Source: Typhlomys cinereus
Taxonomy: Eukaryota > Chordata > Mammalia > Rodentia > Platacanthomyidae
Assembly (NCBI GenBank): GCA_023101885.1
Contig: JALPQD010000829.1
Coordinates: 434,001 to 498,000, forward strand
DNA length: 64,000 nucleotides
Direction of reading: 5' to 3'
Shown here: positions 55,674-64,000 of the stretch, in pieces
Position numbering within the stretch: position 1 is the stretch's first letter
Layout of the letters: each line of letters starts with the position of its first letter
Program-made: the position numbers and the translations under genes
The notes under the pieces: generated by a model
What the model was told of the DNA's origin: nothing
Databases searched by the model: none
The model's input: only the letters and a program-made list of their open reading frames with translations

Positions 55674-55790
55674 CCCACATCCAGTATCTATAGTTAGTTG
55701 CATTTTACTTGATTTTACCTTATATTTGCAGTATTTACTTTTGAGCCAGCTTGACATTAGTTATAACCTCATACAGGGTGGCTAGTTCTA
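55674..55790. repeat. Direct repeat copy 2 (about 105 bp)
   Basis: Same orientation as 54481-54600, offset about 1.19 kb, with only a few substitutions. Confidence 0.9.
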
Positions 55791-58079
55791 ACTTTTAAAA
55801 AAGAATGCCCCACAGTATCTAAATTATTATAATTTGCATTTTCAGGATAATAACTTGATCTTTGTATCAACTTCTTATCATACCAGAACTTAGTTTGGGA
55901 AAATAAAGTTAAAGTTATTTTAACTGTTAGGACCTATTAGAGAATTTAATTTGTTGTTTCTTAATGTTTTTATATCAGTAGAAACATAATAATCAATGGG
56001 CTAAATCTGGTTATTAGTAAATTTTACCAAAGTTAAAACTTCTTCTAATCCAAATTATACTGAGAGTGAGAAAATTTTCACAGAGACCATGAAAACATTT
56101 TAATTGTTTATATTAGGTAGTAGGTTTGGTTAAGCAGGCAATCATAACAAAAATAAAATAATGAAATTCATATTATTCCCATTTATAATTTTTTAAACCA
56201 AGTTAGCATTAACAATGTAGGAATATGCCAGGTGAAATACCAAATATCTTAAACTATTAAATATCTAGTTATAAAAAGAATTAAAGACAAGAAACAGTGA
56301 GAGAAATAAATGTTCAGCTCTGTGAGGTACTTGATTGCTGATACAGCTAAACATGAACATCACTGTTTTTATAAAGAGATTTAAATACTTGCTCATTAGA
56401 ATGAGTTAAACAATCATATAATTTAGCAGGCAGGTTTTAAGTAAGAATTATTCCTTGAAAAGGATGTTTTTCTACTAAATTGGTGGCTATTCAATAAGCT
56501 AAGCTTTTATTCAGTTACTGTTTTAAAACTAAGAACAAATCAATATTAAAAGTTTTAGTTCTGTAGCATCAGGCAGTAGAAGAGCAGTGAAATGGACAGC
56601 AATGGCCGCCATAATGCAGAGTACCAGCGACACAGCAAGGCTCACCAGAATCAAGCCAACCTAATCTCTCCCCATCCTAAGGCTTAGGGAACTGCGAGGA
56701 AGAGGGAGGGGGCATTGAGATTGTAAGAACCTAAAGATGGGAAGGCTGGACAAGACATTCCACTCAAGGCAGGACTGCTGCATCTGGGAACTCACTGCAA
56801 TGAGACTTGTCCTTACCAGACCTGCAGAATGACTGACACACCAACATGCCCCTGTAGACCATCGAGGAACTAAGAGAGACAAGAACATACAGTGGAAACT
56901 TTGGAGACTAGAGCTGGATGAGTGAAGGGAAATGCCCCTGTGGGTGGAGAGTCATCTTGGTAGGCCACAGAGGCCTGAATCCCCACAAGAGTAGACAAGC
57001 CAGAGGGATCCCTGGTGTCCATAGAAGCGGACAGGCAAGAGGGTGGGAGGAAATGGGATAAATTGATGAAGGGGAGGGATAGAGGGGAAACAGATAAGTA
57101 CTCAATGTGCTTGTAAAAATAGCAAAATAAAATAACAGAATGTAAAAAATTATAGTTTTGGTTCAAAATGTAAAACTGGGTATCAGTTCTATCTTAGGAA
57201 GTCAATTTTTACCTGAAAAATTTTAATAATCTTTATAGAATAATCAGCTCACGATTACATCTAGCTTTTGAAGTTTAGTTTTTTTATAACATATAAATTT
57301 TCTATAATCACAGTCTTTCTACAATATACTTTAAACCTTCTAAATTTATTTCCATCTATTTCTAGTTTGGAATAATTATTGCCTAAAATTAGTTTATATC
57401 CTCAAGCAATATAGACTTTTTAGATCGTCTTGTCGAATCAGAATTTAGGCAAAGTTCAAGGAGATGTTATCTTTCGGAATTGTCTAATTACATGTGGGAT
57501 AGGATTATATAAAGTCTAAGTATACTCAGTAAAACAAACAACAGAAAGCTTGTAGCTGCTACGTCTCTGAGTTTCTTTTTATTGTCCCTATTGTCTGTCT
57601 GGACTGTCCAATGCTTAACCATGAGCCCTGGATGCTTTCTGGGGGAATTCCATCGTTTCCTTCATCATTTTCTTTATACATTTGTGTTTCTGGCTTGTTT
57701 TCATCATGGATTATAAGAATTTACCAGTACTTCAATCCCCATTCCAGGAATTTCTTGCACCCTGCATTGGAGGTTTCCCGCATTCTGAAATTAGATTGCT
57801 CAACCTCTCGTCCAAACTCAGCATTGATTCGCTCTCATTCAAACCCTGAGATGTCCAACCCCAAAGGGGTATTCTGAGATGTTATCAGCTTTCTTACCTG
57901 TGATCCCTGAGACTAGTGTTCTCCCTGTGGTGTTTTTAACCCCTGCATTGCTGACAGACTTTTAGCATTTGGTTCTTTCCAGCTCAGAGAACTCAGAAAT
58001 CCCAGGACTCTAGCAGCAAAACGAAGCCATAAGATGCATCTTCTCAAAGATTTCCTCTGTTCTCCAGGTGGAATTTAGA
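55790..58079 (-). other. Probable decayed retroviral interior and unassigned sequence
   Basis: AT-rich with no long ORF. It lies between the PBS-like site and the envelope-like remnant. 56580-57130 has a different, more GC-rich composition and may be another inserted repeat that I cannot name. Confidence 0.35.
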
Positions 58080-58100
58080 GGCCCCATTAGGCACCAAAAC
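58080..58100 (-). other. Primer-binding-site-like sequence
   Basis: Directly next to the LTR-like end, the minus strand reads TGGTGCCTAATGGGGCC. TGG-GCC-type starts match the 3' ends of tRNAs used as retroviral primers, but the match here is only the first seven or so bases. Confidence 0.4.
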
Positions 58101-59127
58101 TGTTAGAAACGTGTGGGGGGGGGGATAAAGAAAGCACAAGCAATTGAAGTATCTCAACAAGGCTTATTTATTTTTGATCGAAAAGGCACCAAGCTGGAAA
58201 CTTACTAAGGAAACAAACCAAGGTACGCTTGTCCAACACAGCTGGTTTATTTTATGCCTAATGCAAAAAGAGGCTTAAACTATCACCATTGGAAGAGGTC
58301 TGGCTTTACATTCTGTCATGGTTAAGCACAGGTGTCACTTTAACTGTTGAGGGTTTGAGCTCTGGGCACATTTGTGGAGAATTAGTAGAGTTAAGCCCAG
58401 AGCAAACCTGAAGGACATTGTCTAGCTGATGGGGAAGGTCCAGCCTATGGTGGGTGGGACTAGGCCCTGGAATAAATCACGAAGAGCTGGTTGAGAGAGT
58501 CGGCATCCTTCTGTTCACTTGGCCAGACATGCTGGTCTGGCAAGTAAGGACTGTCCGTCTCTCAGCCGTTATGTGGTGATGATGTGGCCAGTTCCCTCCG
58601 CCCTGGTGTTGGTGCGTGCTCTCCCGTCAAGCTGGACTGAGAACTGTAACCAGGAATCATAAAAGAGAATAAACCCTTGTTCCCTTAAGCCGTTTGATGG
58701 TCATTTATCAGCAACCATGCAGGCAAATGCAGCACAGTCTTTAAGTTGTGATTTTCTAACTTTTGGGCACAAAGAAGGGAAGAGAAGAGGGGGTAGTGGG
58801 CTTTGAAATTAATGACCCTTCCACCTGAGGGGAAGGCCTACTCAACACTTTATTGCTCTCAAATTCCTGCCTATTTAAAGAAAAGTATGTAAATAAATGT
58901 TTTCTCATCTCTGTGGGAACAGACCTTGGTTACGTCAGACTACAGAGAGTCCATTTTTATTATATCCGTTCTCCCATTCCGACAGAATTATGTCTTACTT
59001 TCAAGATTTGAAAATAAAGAATTCTCCTAGTAAAAGATATGAAAGCAGTTTTTATTGGGGGAATAATAAATTTTGGATAAGGCAGGAATGCTTAAACCGA
59101 TGAAACACACTTTTAGTATTTCTAACA
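58101..59127 (-). mobile_element. LTR-like element with nested repeat
   Basis: Bounded by perfect inverted ends TGTTAGAAA (58101-58109) and TTTCTAACA (59119-59127), the TG...CA pattern of LTRs. In minus orientation an AATAAA signal (58172-58167) lies about 70 bases before the LTR end and the PBS-like site follows directly. About 400 bp of it (58317-58719) is a later insertion, leaving about 620 bp of LTR. Confidence 0.55.
58317..58719. mobile_element. Non-autonomous interspersed repeat, copy 2 (URR1/hAT-like)
   Basis: Same element as 48240-48596, with ends CATGGTTA and CAACCATG. It carries 'aataaacccttgttccctta' near its end, which copy 1 lacks. It is inserted inside the LTR-like element. 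Confidence 0.75.
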
Positions 59128-59599
59128 CTGGTTAAAAAAATAAACCAATTTACATTATTTAAATATAGAATGCTTCACTGATTTCAGAGTAACGTCCATA
59201 ATTTCAGCCTGGAGGGGTACGTGGTTGTCTTTCTAAGACACACGCTGTGGACCGCACAACTTCCGTAGTTAACAACTCTGTCGCAGCTGTCCCTTAGCCC
59301 AGATCCTGCGAACCTAACCGGAAGCCTTATTTCTGTTAACTTCAAAAATTCCACTTGCAGACCAAGACCAGAGAGTCAATCATCCAACCGGAGCCACGTA
59401 GGAAGGGATGTCTTCACCGATTTGTAATTTGTGCAAATGACATGTCATGGTCACCCCATCCTAGTTCCCTTGACTCTCACCCGCCTCGCTTTGCCCGTAT
59501 TTATCGCGGCTAAGTCGAGCTGATATTCGGCAGAAGGACCGTCTGCCACGACCGTGAAGACAATCGCTGTCCAGGGCAAGCCTCGGTTTGCAGCGGGAC

Positions 59600-60330
59600 C
59601 CTAAGCCACCCTCTGCAACGCAGCGCACGTGACCTGCAGAGCGCCAACCCCCCGGCGCGCCGGCGGACCGCCCAGCGTGCTGGGCGCGGGAGCCGCCAGG
59701 GGGCGCGCTGGCCGCGGCGGACCCGAGCGGCGCGTCTAGGCCGGCGCGGCGCCCGCCGCACTCGCTGCTCCGAGCGCCCGCGGAGGCTGCGGCCGGCGCG
59801 ACCCCGGCGCCTGCTCCTCCGGAAGCCGCGCAGCGCGCCCCGCCGGCCGAGCGGGGAAAGCGGCGGCGGAACGCGCGGCCGCGAGACGACCGCGGCAGCC
59901 CGGCCTGAGCGCGGCGCCACCGGCGGGACAGCGGAGACCATGGCGGAGGCGGCCGCGGCGCCGGTGAGGACGCCGCGCGGGGCCGCGGGGACCCCGCGAT
60001 CCGGGCCTGGGGGGAGGAGGAGGGCGGGGGCGGCCGCCGGCTCCGCACACTCGCGCGCGGCCCCGCCGGAGGCTGCGGGGCGCCCGGCGCCGTCCTGCCG
60101 GGCGGCGGGGCGGTGGGCGTGGGGGTCTCCCAGGCGCCCGCCGGTCTCCCCGCGGAGAGCCGCGGCCGCTCGTCCCCCGCCGGGCATCACCTGCGGGCGG
60201 CGGCGGGATCGCCGCGGTGCGTCCCCACCCAGCGCCGGGGGCGGCCGAGGCCCTGCGGAGCCTCGCGGAGTGACGCGGGCTCCGTTGCGCGTGTTTTAGG
60301 GGCCGCGGCCCTCGGTGCACCAGCTGCCAG
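59600..60330 (+). promoter_or_regulatory. ZNF398 CpG-island promoter
   Basis: Very CpG-rich block spanning the first coding exon of ZNF398. Transcription start is probably within 59700-59930 (inference). In human this is a divergent promoter shared with ZNF425; I see no ZNF425 start on the minus strand here. Confidence 0.8.
59693..59709 (+). promoter_or_regulatory. Strong CTCF-like site
   Basis: CCGCCAGGGGGCGCGCT matches the CTCF core almost perfectly. It sits in the ZNF398 promoter and may mark a boundary between the ZNF786 and ZNF398 sides. Confidence 0.7.
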
Positions 60331-62371
60331 GGGCCCTCGGCCTCGGGGCGCGTCCGTGCGCACCGCCGGGCAGGGAGAGGCTTTTAACCGGCGTCTGCAA
60401 AGTGCGGCTTGCACCCCATCCACAAGCCCCGGTCCCCCCGAACGCAGATGTTTTAGTAGATCAGGAACCAGACTGGTCCATGAGGAACGATTGGAAAGTA
60501 AGAAAAGGAAAAGGGAAAACAAGCAACCCCCCCAAAAAAAAAACAAAACGGGACAGCCGCAGTTAGGTGGCACGATGAGCAACGGGGAATGCCATCTTTT
60601 GGACCCTTCCCCACAAAGCACCCTCCCCTTAAAAAAATCATTCGTCTTACAGAAATATACTAGAAGCCACACATGTAACTTTAAATTTTCCAGTACTCAT
60701 GTTTAAAAGTTGTTTTTTTAACAAAAAGACACACATGATAGCTCACGATTGTAGTCCCAGCATTTGGGAAGCTGATTCAGGAGGATAAAGAGGTGCCTGG
60801 GCCACATAGCCGGACCCTGCGCCCCCGAGGAGGGACACGGGAGAAGTTTGAAGTGGGAAAAAGTAGGAAAAAAAAGAGTTTGCTTCTAAGCAGTTTTCTT
60901 AAAGGCGTGTCATCTCTGGAAAGGGGCTGTGCAGACAAGGGTCTCTATCTACTCTCTCTGTAAGTTCCCCGATTGTGGGTTTTTAAATTTCTATTTTTTT
61001 AATCCTGTGTGAACAGTACGTGTATAGCGGACGTGGAGGTCAGAGGACAGCTTCAAGAATCAGTGCATCTCCAGAGACCTAATTCGGGTCTTCAGGCTTG
61101 GTGCCAAGCACCTTTACCTGCTGACCCAGACCCTCCAGATCTGTATTTTAACTGGATCTCCAGGTAGCAGTTTGGTCAGGCTCTTGCCCTGTAGCCCTGG
61201 CTGGTTTTGTACTCACTAGACAGCCCAGGCTGGGTACAAACATGCAGTGGTTCTGTCTGCATTGGTCTCTTCAGCAGCACTGGGATTACAGCAGTGTTGA
61301 TACCACGCCCCGCTTGTTAAAGATGATCTTTTACACATTTGTCTGAGGGTTTGTAGAAGGCTGGAGAGCACTAACTTGTTGACGGTCCCCACTGAGTGTG
61401 TACTGACAGCAGCCCACTTGGTTATGTAATTTGCTTAGTAGGTCTTGTCTGCTTGCTTGCAGACACAGTGTGAGTCGACTGATTCAAGGTTGGAGATCAG
61501 CTGAGCAGTTGAGGCATAGACATGAGTGAAGTGGGGTAGAAAACTACTGAGGTGGTTAACAGGGAGAGAGCAAAAGCCAGTAGTCAGGGTACACCAGGAA
61601 CAAATGGGGCCATCCGAGATAGAGTTATTATTAGTGGATTGCAGATTAGGTGAAATGAGAATAAGATAGTATCATGAGGTGTAGCGAGGGGAGACTGGTT
61701 TACCAGGTTCAGTGTTAGAAGGCTCTAGAGAGATCATCCAGTCTAATGTCCTATTGTAGGAATTTCCTCCTTTTATAATATTCTTTGTTTCAGAGTACAT
61801 TCGGTATTAAACAACTTGTTACTTTCTTGGAAAAATTTTATTACAACTATTTATTATATGCCAAAGCTTTTGTTAATTTGAATGCTTTTATTTTCCAGTC
61901 TGCCTTTTGGAGTGACATAGTATATAAACAAACCTGTTCTGTCTCCTGTTTTATAATCCTCAGATACTTGAAAATAGCCATCGGGTCTTCTCCAAACTCA
62001 ATATCCTTAACTTACTCAATTGTTATTAAGTGGTATTATTAACAGTACGTAAACTAGGTGATGGACTGTAGAAATTTAAAAAGTATTTGTCAGTGCACCG
62101 AGTCGTGAAACCGGGCAAGGATTCTGTATAGTTGTGCCTCTTCTGGAAACACTGCAGCCTGCTGGTCTAGGGCCTTTTAGAAAATGGACCACTGGAGAGA
62201 TGCTCAGGGATTAATACTCTGCCTGGAAAGCAGAAGGACCTGAGTTTGGCCTGGGATCCCACATGGAAATGGTGGTGGCCTGCACAGCTGGTGGATCTCA
62301 GAGCAAAGTAAAAAGGAGGAGAAACAATCCAGGATGATTCTTGATGTCATCTTTGGGCCTCCACAGGCGCG

Positions 62372-62420
<49 letters not shown>

Positions 62421-63330
62421 CCAGTTTATTTGTTCACTATTTTTCCTAGTCTGTCCTTGAACATTGAAACAGTTCCTTTCAATATTTTCATGTAAGTGTC
62501 CTAAAATTGTACTAAACAGCAGGGTTTCACAGGGGAGCTGGAGGAGAGCTGGGGTATCCATACAAGATACACTGGGGGGTTGGGAAGATGGCTTAGGGGT
62601 TAAAGCTTATCTACCAAGCGAAAGGACCTGGGTTCTGAGCCCCACATCCCAGACCATATGCCTGGGTGGAATCGGTAGGGTCTGCAATTCTAATCCTGGA
62701 AGAGGGACCCAGGAAACCCCAGAGCAGAGCAAGAGGAGGTAGAGCAATCCAGGATGATTCCCCATGTCAAGTACCTTCTTGGAAACAACACACGCACAAA
62801 AATAAATAATAGAAAATTTTGTTAAAATGGCATCACAACTACTCTCAGCTCTGACCGTTGAGCAGTCCTTGTGTGACCTTGGTTTGAAGTCGAAATTCTT
62901 TCTAGTTCAATGTCTTATCCCATCTCTCCGTTGTACACAGACTTCTGAATGGGACTCTGAGTGCCTTACGTCCCTGCAGCCCCTCCTCCTGCCCCCCAGC
63001 AGCGAACGAGGCGCATCTGCAGACGGCGGCCATCTCCCTGTGGACGGTGGTGGCGGCGGTGCAGGCTGTGGAAAGGAAGGTGGAGGCCCACAGCCGGCGG
63101 CTGCTTCACCTGGAAGGCAGGACGGGGTCGGCCGAGAAGAAGCTGGCCAGTTCCGAGAAGACGGTGACGGAGCTTGGCGGCCAGCTGGAGGGCAAGTGGG
63201 CCGTGCTGGGGACCCTGCGGCAGGAGTACGGGCTGCTGCAGCAGCGGCTGGAGAACCTGGAGAACCTGCTGCCAACCGGAACTTCTGGATCCTGCGCCTG
63301 CCCCCAGGTATTAAAGGAGATGTACCGAAG
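59940..63330 (+). CDS. ZNF398: Zinc-finger protein ZNF398 (ZER6), first two coding exons, partial
   Basis: KRAB zinc-finger transcription factor. Exon 1 (59940-59963) is MAEAAAAP followed by gtgagg. Exon 2 (62941-63330) follows acceptor ttgtacacag and encodes [14 protein letters not shown], the conserved N-terminal DUF3669 segment ([59 protein letters not shown]) and [16 protein letters not shown] before donor gtaatg. The KRAB and finger exons lie beyond the window. Anomaly: the conserved middle is in a different frame from both ends. A non-multiple-of-three loss in the Pro/Leu run near 62985-63003 and a 1-bp loss near 63272 leave exon 2 at 390 nt (expected about 396), open throughout but with about 95 aberrant Gly/Ala/Pro-rich residues. 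Confidence 0.93.
60720..60865 (+). mobile_element. B1 SINE
   Basis: In ZNF398 intron 1: 'gattgtagtcccagcatttg', 'gaagctgattcaggaggata'. Confidence 0.75.
60995..61320 (-). mobile_element. B3-like SINE followed by B1-like SINE
   Basis: 60995-61140 has 'acgtggaggtcagaggacag' and 'ggtgccaagcacctttacct' (reverse B3). 61165-61320 has 'cttgccctgtagccctggct' and 'cagcactgggattacagcag' (reverse B1). Confidence 0.7.
62190..62420 (+). mobile_element. B2-like SINE, old subfamily
   Basis: 'gagagatgctcagggattaa', 'gcagaaggacctgagtttgg', 'atccaggatgattcttgatg', then GCGCGCGC and (CA)n at 62368-62418. Confidence 0.85.
62575..62820 (+). mobile_element. B2-like SINE just upstream of ZNF398 exon 2
   Basis: 'ggggttgggaagatggctta', 'aaaggacctgggttctgagc', 'gcaatccaggatgattcccc', AATAAATAATAGAAAA tail. 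It ends about 120 bases before the exon 2 acceptor. Confidence 0.8.
62941..63330 (+). CDS. ZNF398: ZNF398 exon 2 (DUF3669 region), two compensating frame changes
   Basis: The frame from exon 1 reads [18 protein letters not shown] and then [15 protein letters not shown] sequence. The conserved frame ([11 protein letters not shown]...NLENLL) runs from about 63005 to 63270. The original frame returns with [11 protein letters not shown]. Both shifts sit beside C/G-rich runs. Confidence 0.9.
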
Positions 63331-64000
63331 GTAATGCTGCACTCTTCAGGACACGGTGGCACTGTTACATTTTACACGAGCAGGAAGGGTAGTCTTGGTC
63401 AGTCAGTTACTAGATATTTTTATTTCCTCTTAACAGTTCTTCAAATATCTTAGGTTGAGGAAACTATGAATGTGTTTCGTGTTTATCTATTTGGGAAGCA
63501 TTCTGTGTTCGTTATAGTGCATGTTTCCTTCCCCACTTCTGCTTTTTGTTTTGTTTTGTTTTGTTTTAGTTAGTTAGTTTCATGCAGCCAAGAGTGGCTG
63601 ATCCTCTGGCCTCCCCCTCCTAGATCCTGGGGTACAGGAGTGGACCACCGCTTAGTGCACATTTACAGTGTCATCCCTCCGCAGGAAGACTTTCTCATCC
63701 ATAGTTGGCTGTCTGATGGAAGGATTTTTTTTTCTCTTTCACTTTCTCCTACCCTTTTGTATGATTCACTTGTTAACCCAACTGTCAGAATCTTGATGAG
63801 GAAAGTAAATTCAGTATCATTTAAGTCAGTTTAATTTGAATTTGGTTGTCAGATCTGAAAACTAGAAGGTAAGGGATGGACAATCATATGATTCATGTGA
63901 GAATTAACGGTCTTCGTCAGTCTAGATTTGATTTAATCCTGTCATTTTTAGGACAAGCATGCTGGGGGCCTCATCCTCTTTTTGAAGCAAGGAGGGTCCT
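63331..64000 (+). other. ZNF398 intron 2, nothing recognised
   Basis: T-rich intron with a (GTTTT)n run at about 63545-63568. No KRAB exon is visible before the window ends. Confidence 0.6.

Noticed and set aside
59461..60706. Several ORFs over the ZNF398 CpG island, checked as a possible ZNF425 first exon
   Set aside because: Composition-driven Arg/Ala/Pro/Gly runs. No short MAEP-type leader followed by a splice donor appears on the minus strand.
1..64000. CRISPR arrays, operons, prophage or bacterial mobile elements
   Set aside because: The window is plainly vertebrate; tandem repeats here are microsatellites and minisatellites without spacer structure.

Overview
The window is nuclear DNA of a rodent. 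Three things show this: spliced mammalian genes with canonical GT-AG introns, B1, ID, B2-like and B3-like SINEs, and CpG-island promoters. B2-type SINEs point to the mouse-like rodents in the broad sense (Muroidea or Dipodoidea). The dominant young B2-like family has a (CA)n-rich tail and does not match mouse or rat B2 as I know them, so a jerboa-type (dipodoid) rodent is plausible, but that is a guess. Gene order matches the human 7q36.1 / mouse chr6 block: Y RNA genes, PDIA4, ZNF786, ZNF398.

Layout. 1-16 kb is intergenic and carries a polypurine tract, an orphan CpG-rich block, two Y RNA genes (Y3 at 3455-3556 on +, Y1 at 6385-6499 on -) with complete-looking Pol III type 3 promoters, a retrocopy of an mRNA tail flanked by a 17-bp target-site duplication, and many SINEs. 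16.3-36.9 kb is PDIA4 (ERp72) on the minus strand, ten coding exons, with a CCAAT-rich CpG promoter at 36.9-37.5 kb. 37.5-45.9 kb is intergenic and SINE-rich. 45.9-54.0 kb is ZNF786 on the minus strand: four coding exons encoding a KRAB domain and 11 C2H2 fingers. 54.2-59.1 kb holds remnants that look like a minus-strand endogenous retrovirus, with two copies of a short non-autonomous repeat nearby, one of them nested in the LTR. 59.6-64 kb is the promoter and first two coding exons of ZNF398 (plus strand), which runs off the right edge.

What the genes do. PDIA4 is an ER-lumen disulfide isomerase. ZNF786 and ZNF398 are KRAB-type zinc-finger transcription factors. Y1 and Y3 are small Ro60-binding RNAs. 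They are neighbours by ancient synteny, not a pathway.

Main oddities. PDIA4 as written is broken by single-base changes in exon 1, at the exon 6 acceptor and six times in exon 10. ZNF398 exon 2 has two compensating frame changes that leave a long reading frame open with the wrong middle. Most are one-base losses in otherwise perfectly conserved exons, so sequencing or assembly error is the first explanation. ZNF425, which lies between ZNF786 and ZNF398 in human, is not visible here. No previously undescribed gene system was found; the best candidates for follow-up are the Y RNA promoters, the ZNF425 gap with its retroviral remnant, and the duplicated splice donor of PDIA4 exon 6.
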